Shown here one piece after another: positions 42,601-50,011 of a stretch of DNA of 64,000 nt. The stretch is from Bacillota bacterium. GTDB taxonomy: Bacteria; Bacillota; Clostridia; Christensenellales; SZUA-584. Numbering within the stretch: the first letter of the stretch is position 1; every line of letters starts with the position of its first letter. Made by a program: the position numbers and the translations under genes. The DNA lies in contig JAEYOE010000001.1 of NCBI GenBank assembly GCA_023412005.1, positions 62,001 to 126,000 of the forward strand, in the 5' to 3' direction. Under the pieces are notes generated by a model. The model made no database searches and was not told the DNA's origin. It worked only from the letters and a program-made list of their open reading frames with translations.

Positions 42601-42677
42601 GGATTCAAATTAAGAGCATGAACACCTAAGAAAATACTCAGCGCACTGATAATTAAAAATCCGGTTGATAGCACCAT
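39618..42677 (-). CDS. 7TM-GAF-GGDEF-EAL cyclic di-GMP signalling protein
   Basis: A 1019-residue membrane protein. Residues about 1-240 carry a histidine-kinase-type N-terminal 7TM sensor, with further helices to about 400, then a GAF domain (FFNLDHTYVFLFDASQNQ), a GGDEF domain and a C-terminal EAL domain. The GGDEF signature is degenerate (RFGGDKF, Glu to Lys), so cyclase activity is unlikely. The EAL domain keeps VEALLRW, the ELTESVANNES motif, DDFGTEYSSL and KLDIQFV, so phosphodiesterase activity is plausible. The ATG at 42677 is preferred: AAAGGA lies upstream, and an earlier ATG at 42722 overlaps a -10-like TATATTATA. Confidence 0.9.
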   Translation of the reverse strand: MVLSTGFLIISALSIFLGVHALNLNPKAQQNRLFFAMTAALMIWSFGFSFAISAVDAVTCLFWRRFAAFGWGIFFSIMLHYFIVFTEHDGWLEKWWTRVIIYAPAVVTLIGFTFVPGVNPAQFNLVQTSLGWVNIAENNVWDWFYSAYFFLYSVFGFFLLWRWGRQTPSATNKKQVRNILISFLIPFSIGTLTDIFGNLLFSTALPQLAPIYMILPIVVTFFTIRHYGLLGANERTENELFMTDQIRNKLSASVLIVSIAGALLNIFTQYVYSDKPHDLWLVLLFSFVMVLIGVGFFITQHIGIHSKLKDIISAVLLALAIPVITLGYADYGGVTIWSVSFICLIIVFLINKRFMINAIVISFLFTQLLLWLLSPQTEVMINHVAYISRIGLFLIAASLSFYVNKVISAKTKENLQQIEVQRLVSDVSASFVSINESNFSKKVDYMLAKTGVFFNLDHTYVFLFDASQNQVELVQQWHSSKSDDNALIGTVLSDLTTIIGRILSNKSIVVPNTDYLMEQQRKDLHHLLNTQVQSIIAIPFMAEGSVQGMFAAAYTSTHNIWSDTQVNSFKIISNILADAKAKVHQEQEINRMAFYDYLTGLPNKLLLKDRAVQAIELSKRTENALALMFLDLDVFKSVNNTMGHQAGDKMLIKISESLQQAVRKTDAVSRFGGDKFVILINHLSAVKDVILVVDKIMDTFKRPISINDQEYYMTASAGIAVYPEDGDDADTLIKNAEIAMYRAKEKGRNRYELCSPELKEEALFRMQLTNSLYRALERNELFLEYQPQIDLATKKITGVEALLRWNHPKMGLISPARFIPLAEQTGLIVPIGEWVLETACRQNKAWQDMGLRPIRIAVNISVIQFRSRNIVSRIKSILADTALDTKDVELELTESVANNESSYTIEVFNALKDLGVSLSIDDFGTEYSSLNRLKMLPVDRIKLDIQFVRDICGNKKDKAIAGIIINLAKNLDLKIIAEGVENDEQLEYLEAHKCDEVQGFYYYKPLLPEQIEALLKKDT

Positions 42678-42804
42678 GAATCGGCATATTCCTTTACAGC
42701 TATAATATATCAACATATACATAAACGGTTTTTACAATCATTACACATAAATTTACCAAGTGATGGGGAATTAATATACGCTGCAAGATAATACAGACTT
42801 TGTG

Positions 42805-42834
42805 TTGTGTTTCATGTGATTCGCGATATATAAT
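42805..42834 (+). promoter_or_regulatory. Promoter of the DUF5058/M20 operon
   Basis: TTGTGT (42805-42810) and TATAAT (42829-42834) with an 18-base spacer. Confidence 0.55.
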
Positions 42835-42897
42835 GAACCCGAAATATTTCCTCATTTATCGTTTTCATTTCAGCAATTATAAAAAGGGGTGATGGTT

Positions 42898-43626
42898 ATG
42901 GATTTCATGAACAGTGCATTTTTGTATATCATCGGCGCTGTTATTGCCGTGTTTGTGCTGGCACAGTCTGTCTATTTTCTTGTGCGTGCCGTCAAACGCG
43001 GCCGCGAGCTTGGCTTATCGAATAAAATCATGAAGGATGCCGCCGTATCCAGTGCGACATTTTCTGTGGTGCCGTCGGTGCCCATCGTGCTCGCGATGAT
43101 AACGTTGGCGGCGACCATCGGCGCGCCGTTCTCGTGGATTCGGCTTTCGGTTATCGGGTCGATGTCTTACGAAACCGTGGCGGCCGGCGCAGTGGCCAGT
43201 GCGGCGGGCAGTATCACCACGTCTGTTTATGCCGGTATCATGTGGGTTATGACAATTGGCATCATCAGCGGGCCGGTATTCAATATTTTCGGGCTGAAGA
43301 AGTATCAGAATAAGCTCGTGGAAATCGGCGAGCGCAATCCGAAGTGGTCTAAAATTCTCATTGATGCACTGTTTATGGGCATCATCGCCGTCATGGGCGG
43401 CCAGTACATTGCCAAAGGCATTGCGGCGTTTGCCGGAACCGCTTCAGAAAACATCGTCGCTGGCGGGCAAGGCCAGCTGCTCACGCTGCTGACGGGGGCT
43501 GTGTTGATGGCATTGTTCGGCTTGATTATCAAGCTGACAAAAGCCAAATGGCTGGAGAATTTCGCACTGCCCATTTCAATGATCGGTGCGATCACACTGT
43601 CCGTGGTTTACCACGGATTGTTCTAG
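42898..43626 (+). CDS. DUF5058 family membrane protein
   Basis: A 242-residue polytopic protein with about six membrane helices. The segment VYFLVRAVKRGRELGLSNKIMKDAAVSSATFSVVPSVPIVLAM and the GSMSYETVAAGAVASAAG stretch mark the DUF5058 family. Function is unknown; the neighbouring second membrane gene and M20 peptidase suggest a transporter for a small peptide or amino-acid derivative. The ATG at 42898 fits AAAGGGGTG at 6 bases; earlier in-frame GTG and ATG codons are too close. It lies 10 bases before the partner gene. Confidence 0.8.
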   Translation: MDFMNSAFLYIIGAVIAVFVLAQSVYFLVRAVKRGRELGLSNKIMKDAAVSSATFSVVPSVPIVLAMITLAATIGAPFSWIRLSVIGSMSYETVAAGAVASAAGSITTSVYAGIMWVMTIGIISGPVFNIFGLKKYQNKLVEIGERNPKWSKILIDALFMGIIAVMGGQYIAKGIAAFAGTASENIVAGGQGQLLTLLTGAVLMALFGLIIKLTKAKWLENFALPISMIGAITLSVVYHGLF

Positions 43627-43636
43627 GAGGTGCGTT

Positions 43637-44326
43637 ATGAAAAACAAAGGAAGCATGCTGAACGATTATAAGGAGATGACGCACCGCATCGGCCGTATCT
43701 GGACAATTGCGGCGATGCTGCTTATTATTGCGGTGCCGCTGCTGTTCTGCATTATATACGGCGTATTGCCGGAGTGGAATTCGTTCGCCAAAGGCGCCAT
43801 CGCCATCATACCCATGTACTGGGCCATCGGGCTGATTGAGGTGTTCAATTATTCGCCGATGATTGGCTCGGGCGGCACATATCTCGCTTTTGTAACAGGA
43901 AACCTACTCAATATGAAGGTGCCCGCCGCTCAGGTGGCGCTTAAAAAGGCGGGTGTCAGTGCCACATCCGAGGAGGGAGAGGTGCTGTCTACCATTGCAG
44001 TGGCGGTATCCACCATCGTGACAGATTTGATACTGTTAGCGGGGCTGCTTTTCGTGATACCGATCACCAGCTGGATCAATGCCGACCCGGTGCTTTCGAG
44101 CGTCTTTGATCTGTCAACGGGGTATGTGATTCCGGCACTGTTCGGGGCACTCGGTGTGGTGTTTCTCTCAAAGAGCTGGAAGATCGCGATTGTTCCGACA
44201 TTGCTGATGATACTCGTCTTTCTGCTCATTCCGGCAACTTTTGCAATATCCGGCATACTCATTCCCGTGATGTCGGTGGTCGCGGTGCTTATCGCGCGGA
44301 TGATGTTTAATAAGAATATGATTTAG
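43637..44326 (+). CDS. Partner membrane protein of the DUF5058 gene
   Basis: A 229-residue protein with about six to seven helices (IWTIAAMLLIIAVPLLFCIIYGVLPEW; YWAIGLIEVFNYSPMIGSGGTYLAFVTGNLLNMKVPAA). The middle GSGGTYLAFVTGN loop with Asn-Leu-Leu-Asn resembles a substrate-binding re-entrant loop of a transporter. No named family is recognised with confidence. AGGAGGTG lies 5 bases upstream of the ATG. It is packed between the DUF5058 and M20 genes (10 and 12 bases), which implies one complex or pathway. Confidence 0.78.
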   Translation: MKNKGSMLNDYKEMTHRIGRIWTIAAMLLIIAVPLLFCIIYGVLPEWNSFAKGAIAIIPMYWAIGLIEVFNYSPMIGSGGTYLAFVTGNLLNMKVPAAQVALKKAGVSATSEEGEVLSTIAVAVSTIVTDLILLAGLLFVIPITSWINADPVLSSVFDLSTGYVIPALFGALGVVFLSKSWKIAIVPTLLMILVFLLIPATFAISGILIPVMSVVAVLIARMMFNKNMI

Positions 44327-44338
44327 GGAAGTGGCAAT

Positions 44339-45790
44339 ATGATCGTTTTATATATAGTCATTGCACTGCTGGCGGCGCTGATTGCGGTGCTTGCCGTCAA
44401 CACACGCAGAAAGAAGCCGCAAGCGCCAAAGACGCAAAGCTTAGAGCCGATTGCGCTTGATGCGGACAAGCTGGCGCAGAATCTTTCGGGCATGATACGT
44501 TTAAAAACGGTGACATCGCTGACGATGGACGGCTTTGATGCAGATGCTTTTTTGGGCATGCACGCCTATTTGCAGCAAACGTATCCTCTTTTGCATAAAA
44601 CGCTGGAAAGAGAAATCGTGAACACGTACAGCCTGCTTTACAAATGGAAAGGCTCGGGGTCGGAGCAAAAGCCGTTTTTGATGATGGCTCACATGGATGT
44701 GGTGCCAGCGGATGAACGCACGGCAGACAAGTGGGTGCACGGCGCGTTTTCGGGTGACATTGCAGACGGTTATGTGTGGGGGCGCGGCGCGATGGATATG
44801 AAGGGGCAGCTTGCCGCCATATTCGAAAGCGTTGAACATTTGATAGCCCAAGGGTTTGTGCCCAAACGCGATATATACCTGGCCATCGGGCACGACGAGG
44901 AGTCGATGGGAACACTCGGCGCACAGAAAATTGTGGACAGGCTCATCGAGACGGGCGTGCGGCTCGATTTTGTGATTGATGAAGGCGGCGTGATGATGGA
45001 CGGCAAAATGATGAACGTCGGGGCCATGGTTGCCGCCATCGGTATATGCGAGAAGGGCTATGCGGATATCCGTCTGATCGCGGAATCGGCAGGCGGACAT
45101 GCCTCACGCCCGCCCAAGCAAACAGCGGTGGGTGCGCTGGCCAAAGCGATTGTGGCACTGGAAACAACGCATATGAAGCCGACGCTGAACAAGCCGCTTA
45201 AGGAAATGCTCACAGCGCTGGGCTCTTATATGACGTTTCCGCTCAACGTCATCGCTTGCAACCTGTTTTTAACAAAGCCGCTTTTGCTTATGGGGCTGAA
45301 AGCGAGTGCAACAGGCGCCGCGATGGTGAGGACGACAGCCGCCCCCACGATGCTTCAGGGCTCGAACGCGCCGAATGCGCTGGCCGAACGTGCGGAAGCG
45401 GTGGTCAACTTTCGTATTTCGCCGGACAATACCGTTGACGGATTATTGAAGCACATCAGAAAAACGGTGGGCAAGGGGATTAGATTAGAGATCATTCAAG
45501 CATACGAACCCTCCGAGGTATCAAGAACAGACAGTGATGCGTATCGCATCATTTCGCAGACCATTCAATCGATGTTTCCGGAGTATGTGGTGTCTCCTTA
45601 TCTGATGGTGGGGGCGACGGATTCGAGGCGCTATGCGGCGGTTGCGGATGGGGTTTACCGCTTCCAGCCGTTTCGCTCGATGGCGCAAGATATCGACACA
45701 TTGCATGCCGCGAATGAGCGGCTGCATATTGAATCGCTGCGGGAAGCTGTGGCGTTCTTTATCCGGCTTGTAAAAAAGGCAGATGAATGA
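44339..45790 (+). CDS. M20 family metallopeptidase (CPS1-like), membrane-anchored
   Basis: Zinc di-metal peptidase of 483 residues. An N-terminal helix (LYIVIALLAALIAVLAV) anchors it; the metal ligands are His and Asp in MAHMDVVPA, Asp in GRGAMDMKGQ, the catalytic Glu and ligand in GHDEESMGT, a further Asp in VIDEGG and a final His near the C terminus (PFRSMAQDIDTLHAAN region, less certain). The CPS1/N-acyl amino acid hydrolase subgroup fits best. It is the third gene of the DUF5058 operon, so it likely hydrolyses the peptide or N-acyl amino acid carried by the two membrane proteins. Confidence 0.87.
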   Translation: MIVLYIVIALLAALIAVLAVNTRRKKPQAPKTQSLEPIALDADKLAQNLSGMIRLKTVTSLTMDGFDADAFLGMHAYLQQTYPLLHKTLEREIVNTYSLLYKWKGSGSEQKPFLMMAHMDVVPADERTADKWVHGAFSGDIADGYVWGRGAMDMKGQLAAIFESVEHLIAQGFVPKRDIYLAIGHDEESMGTLGAQKIVDRLIETGVRLDFVIDEGGVMMDGKMMNVGAMVAAIGICEKGYADIRLIAESAGGHASRPPKQTAVGALAKAIVALETTHMKPTLNKPLKEMLTALGSYMTFPLNVIACNLFLTKPLLLMGLKASATGAAMVRTTAAPTMLQGSNAPNALAERAEAVVNFRISPDNTVDGLLKHIRKTVGKGIRLEIIQAYEPSEVSRTDSDAYRIISQTIQSMFPEYVVSPYLMVGATDSRRYAAVADGVYRFQPFRSMAQDIDTLHAANERLHIESLREAVAFFIRLVKKADE

Positions 45791-45856
45791 TAAGATATTG
45801 TCAAACAGCGTCGTTTAACGCTGTTGTTATTATCCATATATTTTAGGAGGAATCAA

Positions 45857-46732
45857 ATGCGCGACTATATCATTGCCACCGATTCGGATACTGAGATTCC
45901 ATATACCTATGCCGATCAGCATAACATTCCTGTTTTTCTTATGCCATATACGGTTAACAGCGAGGAAAGACTTTTCGATCTTGGCAGGAACACGGATTTT
46001 GTCAGCTTTTACGAAGAACTCAGCAATGGTGCCGATGCGATTACATCCACAAGGCCTCCGGCAGACATTGCGGAATTCTTCCGCGATGCCGTGAAAGACG
46101 GCAAAGATGTTCTGTATCTTTCTTTTTCATCGGCGCTCTCCGGCCACTATGATTTAACGCATATGGCAAGAAACCTGGTGCTGGAAGAGCTGCCGGATGC
46201 GCGCATTGAAATTGTAGATACATTGCGTATTTCGATGGGCGCGGGGCAGCTGGTGATGCACGCGCAGAAGCTCAAAAACGAGGGTAAGTCGCTCGAAGAG
46301 GTTAGAGACTGGGTGATAGCCAACCGCCAGCGCAGCCAAGCATGGTTCTCTGTGGATGATTTAAACTATTTGAAAAAAGGCGGCCGCCTCTCGGGTGCGG
46401 CAGCGGCCATCGGCACAATACTCGATGTGAAGCCGATTCTTAAGCTGAACAGAGAAGGAAAGATCGTGGCTGCCGACAAGGTGAAGGGCACCAAGAAGAT
46501 TCTTCGGTTTTTCTTAACCGTTATGGAAGAAAATGTGGAAAAGGCTGAAGAGCAGACCGCTTATGTGCTGCACGCGAACTGTATGGAAACGGCGGAAAAG
46601 CTCAGGGAAATGATTAAAGAGACTGTACCTTTCAAAGAAGTGCAGATTCAGGATATCGGCCCGGTCATCGGGTGCCACACGGGTCCGGGGGCTCTGGCCG
46701 TGATATTCATGGGTAAGGAAATGACATCATAA
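45857..46732 (+). CDS. DegV family fatty-acid-binding protein
   Basis: A 291-residue protein of the DegV/FakB family, which binds a fatty acid and, with FakA kinase, presents it for phosphorylation. It starts YIIATDSDTEIPYTYADQHNI, has SFSSALSGHYD for the acyl carboxylate, then DTLRISMGAGQL, the LKKGGRLSGAAAAIGTILDVKPIL signature and a C-terminal GPVIGCHTGPGALAV. AGGAGG lies 7 bases before ATG 45857. No fakA is in the window. Confidence 0.93.
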   Translation: MRDYIIATDSDTEIPYTYADQHNIPVFLMPYTVNSEERLFDLGRNTDFVSFYEELSNGADAITSTRPPADIAEFFRDAVKDGKDVLYLSFSSALSGHYDLTHMARNLVLEELPDARIEIVDTLRISMGAGQLVMHAQKLKNEGKSLEEVRDWVIANRQRSQAWFSVDDLNYLKKGGRLSGAAAAIGTILDVKPILKLNREGKIVAADKVKGTKKILRFFLTVMEENVEKAEEQTAYVLHANCMETAEKLREMIKETVPFKEVQIQDIGPVIGCHTGPGALAVIFMGKEMTS

Positions 46733-46748
46733 ATACTAAAAATCAGAG

Positions 46749-46771
46749 GGGCTGCGGTTGCAGCCCTTTTT
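46749..46771 (+). terminator. Terminator after degV
   Basis: GGGCTGC (46749-46755), GGTT loop, GCAGCCC (46760-46766), then TTTTT. Confidence 0.85.
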
Positions 46772-46812
46772 CGTTCTACGAGGGGTTATAATCGCTCAAG
46801 AAACGCTCGGTT

Positions 46813-47097
46813 TTATATTAAGGGAGCTGTCTTGGTGATGAGTCGCGTGCATTCGGCAGATAGCTGTCTAAGCAAAGACTGAACTCCGGTGCCGTCCGGA
46901 GAGCCTAAGAATACCCCGAGAATAGCCGGTACCGCGACGGCAATGTTATTATTGTCGACGTCGATATCGACATTGCCGATTTCTTTAAAACACTTTTCTT
47001 TGATTCTGGCCCTGATCCCGAAGCTGTGCCTGTGACCGATCCTGAACTCGAAAGGTCTCCGCTTACGGCTGCAAGATCCGCCCCAATCGAAAGACAT
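46813..47097 (-). CDS. Small protein of unknown function (94 aa)
   Basis: Reads MSFDWGGSCSRKRRPFEF, then an alternating polar/hydrophobic segment (NVDIDVDNNNIAVAVPAILG) and a C-terminal helix. GGAGG lies 8 bases upstream of the ATG at 47097, a textbook ribosome binding site that makes a real gene likely, although the open frame extends further upstream. The basic Cys-containing N terminus and the Asp/Asn-rich, possibly beta-strand middle are distinctive, but I recognise no family. It is convergent with degV and divergent from the gene at 47297. Confidence 0.6.
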   Translation of the reverse strand: MSFDWGGSCSRKRRPFEFRIGHRHSFGIRARIKEKCFKEIGNVDIDVDNNNIAVAVPAILGVFLGSPDGTGVQSLLRQLSAECTRLITKTAPLI

Positions 47098-47237
47098 TCC
47101 TTTTCCCTCCAATGTCTTATTCCATGTATAATTTTCATATATATGGAAGCGCCTTTGATGGTTTACAAAGATAATCAGGCGTTGGGACAGTAGTTCATAA
47201 AGAAACAAATTGATTATGATTAATTGTATTGAATGAA

Positions 47238-47266
47238 TTGACATAACAAGATGTAACTATTATGAT
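47238..47266 (+). promoter_or_regulatory. Promoter of the 47297 gene
   Basis: TTGACA (47238-47243) and TATGAT (47261-47266), 17-base spacer. Confidence 0.7.
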
Positions 47267-47296
47267 ATTAATTATCAAATATTAAGGAGGTTCATT

Positions 47297-47695
47297 ATGA
47301 ACGCACCTGGAAAAGGCATTTTAAAAGTTGTTAGTATCTTATTCATCATCTTTGGAGCCATTGCAACAGTTCTGTCTATTGTCGGATTACTCGGATCGGC
47401 GTATTTAAGTTCTTTAGCCTTTGGTTTGGGCGGTATTCTCGTTGTTGCCATGGTCATTGCGCTTATCGGAAGTGCTCTCGAATTGGTATTGGGCATCGTT
47501 GGCTTAAAGAAATGTGACAATCCCGCTCAGGCAAACTTCTTTATCGTGGCGGGTATTGTGCTTTGTGTTCTGAATCTGGTTTCCATGATTATGAGCTTTT
47601 CTGTTACAAGCCTCATCGCTTTTGTTCTTCCCATTCTTTACATCGTCGGCGGTGTGCAGAATAAGAACGCGGCCAACACGGGCGTACAAGCGTAA
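47297..47695 (+). CDS. Small four-helix membrane protein
   Basis: A 132-residue protein with four membrane helices separated by short loops (SILFIIFGAIATVLSIVGLLG; ILVVAMVIALIGSALELVLGIVGL; FFIVAGIVLCVLNLVSMIMS; LIAFVLPILYIVGGVQ) and a short C-terminal tail. The plan resembles small DUF4064-like membrane proteins, but the family is not certain. AAGGAGGT precedes the ATG. It is monocistronic, with its own promoter and terminator. Confidence 0.75.
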   Translation: MNAPGKGILKVVSILFIIFGAIATVLSIVGLLGSAYLSSLAFGLGGILVVAMVIALIGSALELVLGIVGLKKCDNPAQANFFIVAGIVLCVLNLVSMIMSFSVTSLIAFVLPILYIVGGVQNKNAANTGVQA

Positions 47696-47714
47696 CAATT
47701 CAAGACAGCTTTTT

Positions 47715-47749
47715 AAAGCAGAGCGGTGTTATACAGCTCTGCTTTTCTT
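47715..47749 (+). terminator. Terminator after the small membrane protein gene
   Basis: AAAGCAGAGC (47715-47724), 11-base loop, GCTCTGCTTT (47736-47745), T-rich tail. Confidence 0.85.
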
Positions 47750-47818
47750 TTGCTTGCGGGCATGAGGTGCGCCAAGACTGCCGCACATTATTGTGATAAT
47801 GTCGATTCACACTTTTGC

Positions 47819-47847
47819 TTGCGATATATGTACAGAAATTTTATAAT
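47819..47847 (+). promoter_or_regulatory. Promoter of the lipoprotein-sirtuin unit
   Basis: TTGCGA (47819-47824) and TATAAT (47842-47847), 17-base spacer. Confidence 0.6.
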
Positions 47848-47892
47848 TGAATAGAAAATGTTTATATTTTTTAAATTATGGGGTGCTGTTTT

Positions 47893-48609
47893 ATGAATAA
47901 ACGTTCCGCATTCACGGCGATTATCATCGCTGCATCACTGCTGCTCTCGGCCTGCGCGCCAAGCATAACCGTACAGCCGACACAAACGGCTGAGGCAGCG
48001 CCGACACCCGTGCCGACGGTGCAGCCGACACAAACGGCTAAACTGCAGAAGACCGAAGCGGAACCGACACCGGAACCCGCAAAAGAGCCGCTGGAGGTCA
48101 GCGACGACATAATGGCGATGCTGCCCGTGATGGATTCGCTCATCCGTGCGACGATGGAAACCGGCACCGCATATGCGCCCAAGGATGACGGCTTCATTTG
48201 GACAACGCTTTACCTTGCGGTGGTAAATTTCGGTGAGCCGCTTCAATTGGCAGAAGTGAAAGACGGACGGGCATCTGCGAAACGAGAAGCGGTTGAACAG
48301 CTTGCGGCAGCCTGCTTTGAACGTTTCGAGAGCCTGCCCGATATCCCCAAAACGCTGACGGCTGCAATCAGCAGCAAAAACGGCAAAGCCTATTCTTTCA
48401 GTCTGTCCGATATCGGCGATTCCTCAACGCAAATTACGGATGTGCAGACGGACGGTGACACGGTAAAGGTGTGGGTGGACTTTTTAAGCTGGGATGAAGC
48501 GCAGAGCTTTGTGTTTACGCTGTCTGCAAACCAGCACACAAGCGAAAAATCGGAAGCTATGTTCAAGTACAGCGTGAGGTCGGTCGAAGAAATCGATCAA
48601 AACGTGTAA
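47893..48609 (+). CDS. Lipoprotein of unknown function
   Basis: A 238-residue secreted lipoprotein: signal helix and lipobox LLLSAC, with the lipidated Cys near residue 19. A linker rich in Pro and Thr follows, containing the repeat VQPTQTA twice, then a globular domain of about 170 residues (IMAMLPVMDSLIRATMETGT; FIWTTLYLAVVNFGEP) that I do not recognise. ATG 47893 with GGGGTG 7 bases away is chosen over an upstream in-frame start. It lies 20 bases before the sirtuin gene, so the two are probably cotranscribed although they act on different sides of the membrane. Confidence 0.8.
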   Translation: MNKRSAFTAIIIAASLLLSACAPSITVQPTQTAEAAPTPVPTVQPTQTAKLQKTEAEPTPEPAKEPLEVSDDIMAMLPVMDSLIRATMETGTAYAPKDDGFIWTTLYLAVVNFGEPLQLAEVKDGRASAKREAVEQLAAACFERFESLPDIPKTLTAAISSKNGKAYSFSLSDIGDSSTQITDVQTDGDTVKVWVDFLSWDEAQSFVFTLSANQHTSEKSEAMFKYSVRSVEEIDQNV

Positions 48610-48629
48610 AGCGAAAGGAGGCAGCAAGC

Positions 48630-49346
48630 ATGAGCATACGTGCATTGCAGCAAATGATCGATGATGCGAGCAGTATCGTGTTTTTCGGCGGCGCGGGGGT
48701 ATCCACCGAGAGCGGCATCCCCGATTTTCGCAGTGAAGATGGTCTTTATAACCAGAAGTACCGCTACCCGCCTGAGAAGATATTAAGCCGCAGCTTTTTT
48801 GATGCGCATACCGCCGCGTTCTACGATTTTTACCGCGAAAAGATGATTTGTTTGGATGCGCAGCCCAACGCGGCGCATATTAAGCTCGCCGAAATGGAAA
48901 GCAAGGGCAAGCTCAAGGCGGTGATCACGCAGAATATCGACGGCCTGCATCAAAAAGCAGGCAGCAAAAATATTTTTGAGCTGCACGGCTCCGTACATCG
49001 CAACTTCTGCCAAAAGTGCGGCAAAGCCTATAATGTGCTGTATATCGCCGCGAGCGATGGTATTCCGCTTTGCGATTGCGGCGGCGTTATTAAGCCCGAT
49101 GTGGTGCTGTATGAAGAAAACTTGAACGATGATGTGATGCAAGGCGCAATTCTGGCGATAACGTCGGCAGATATACTGATTGTCGGCGGTACGTCTCTCG
49201 CGGTTTATCCCGCCGCCGGGCTGCTGAATTATTTCGGAGACGGTGAGCTCGTGCTGATTAATAAATCGCCCACGCCGTACGACAGGCGCGCAAGCCTCGT
49301 TGTCAACGCAAGCATCGGCGATACACTTGCCAGAATTAACATCTAG
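48630..49346 (+). CDS. cobB: Sir2-family NAD-dependent protein deacylase
   Basis: Removes acyl groups from lysines with NAD+ consumption. It has GGAGVSTESGIPDFRSEDG, the catalytic His in QNIDGLHQKAG-to-LHGSVHRNFC, a zinc site with CQKCGKAY and CDCGG, and VGGTSLAVYPAAGLL near the C terminus. Length 238 is typical of bacterial sirtuins. AAAGGAGG lies upstream. By length and motif it belongs to the U-class or class III-like bacterial group; the class and acyl preference are not settled by eye. Confidence 0.92.
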   Translation: MSIRALQQMIDDASSIVFFGGAGVSTESGIPDFRSEDGLYNQKYRYPPEKILSRSFFDAHTAAFYDFYREKMICLDAQPNAAHIKLAEMESKGKLKAVITQNIDGLHQKAGSKNIFELHGSVHRNFCQKCGKAYNVLYIAASDGIPLCDCGGVIKPDVVLYEENLNDDVMQGAILAITSADILIVGGTSLAVYPAAGLLNYFGDGELVLINKSPTPYDRRASLVVNASIGDTLARINI

Positions 49347-49349
49347 ATG

Positions 49350-49378
49350 TTGAATCTGATGGATATGCATGATACAAT
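49350..49378 (+). promoter_or_regulatory. Promoter of the yjdF leader and gene
   Basis: TTGAAT (49350-49355) and TACAAT (49373-49378), 17-base spacer, with TG one base ahead of the -10 (extended -10). Confidence 0.75.
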
Positions 49379-49387
49379 CCATCTTGC

Positions 49388-49476
49388 AGGAGAAAAAAAC
49401 ACAGCGCGGTATGGTAGTCCGTGCGCACAAAGGTGCCAGTAACCTGCCGCTTTAAACAGCGGTTGTCCCTTCTCTT
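49388..49476 (+). promoter_or_regulatory. yjdF-motif RNA (azaaromatic-responsive riboswitch)
   Basis: The leader lies directly between a strong promoter and a YjdF (DUF2992) gene, the known context of the yjdF RNA. It holds GCGCGG (49404-49409)/CCGTGC (49419-49424) enclosing TATGGTAGT, AGGT (49431-49434)/ACCT (49442-49445), and CCGCT (49447-49451)/AGCGG (49458-49462). Published work shows yjdF RNAs bind diverse azaaromatic compounds. The assignment rests on context and these stems; I could not run a covariance search. Confidence 0.75.
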
Positions 49477-49512
49477 TTATTTTGTGTACTGCAAAGTGAA
49501 AGGGATTTTTTT

Positions 49513-49932
49513 ATGGATAAAACACATGTGACACTCAGTGTTTTTCATGACGGGCAGTTTTTTACGGCGCTGTTTGAGCGCAGCGACGAGAGCGGCTACA
49601 GCGTATCGCGATTCGTGTTTGCGGCGAAACCGTCTGACAATGAAATTCTGGGGCTGGTACTGAAAGGGTACGGCGCACTGAATTTCACCAGCCCCTCGAA
49701 AGATGATGCCGTGAAGCCGCTGGCGGCAAACCCGAAACGGCGGCAGCGAGAGGCGGCTAAAGCTGCTGTGATACCGGCGATGTCGACCAAGGCTCAGTTG
49801 GCGCTGAAAGCACAGCATGAGCAACGCAAGGCGGCATGCAAAGCGGCGGGGAAGCAGCGCCGCGAAGATGCAGAGGCGAAAAAGTTTGAGCTAAGGCAGC
49901 TCAAACGCAAGCATAAGCACAAGGGCAGATAG
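49513..49932 (+). CDS. yjdF: YjdF family protein (DUF2992)
   Basis: A 139-residue protein. The N-terminal half (VTLSVFHDGQFFTALFERSD, then GYSVSRFVFAAKPSDNEILG and the FTSP segment) is the DUF2992 core; the C-terminal half is long, highly basic and helical (about residues 75-139, ending LKRKHKHKGR), probably nucleic-acid or ribosome associated. Biochemical function is unknown; the gene is typically under yjdF riboswitch control and may help respond to toxic planar heterocycles. AAAGGGA precedes the ATG. Confidence 0.9.
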   Translation: MDKTHVTLSVFHDGQFFTALFERSDESGYSVSRFVFAAKPSDNEILGLVLKGYGALNFTSPSKDDAVKPLAANPKRRQREAAKAAVIPAMSTKAQLALKAQHEQRKAACKAAGKQRREDAEAKKFELRQLKRKHKHKGR

Positions 49933-49973
49933 CTGCAAGCCATCGCCCTGCACTTTGCTTTGTTTTGACATTG

Positions 49974-49982
49974 TGCTATAAT
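49974..49982 (+). promoter_or_regulatory. Extended -10 promoter of the substrate-binding protein gene
   Basis: TGCTATAAT, a TG one base ahead of a perfect TATAAT (49977-49982). TTGACA occurs too close upstream (49966) to be the -35; TTGCTT at 49955-49960 gives 16-base spacing. Confidence 0.5.
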
Positions 49983-50011
49983 ATCAGCAGGTTTATATGT
50001 TGGAGGGGTTC

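Noticed and set aside
49966..49982. TTGACA-TATAAT promoter ahead of the binding-protein gene
   Set aside because: The two boxes are only about 5-6 bases apart, so TTGACA cannot be the -35; the extended -10 is used instead.
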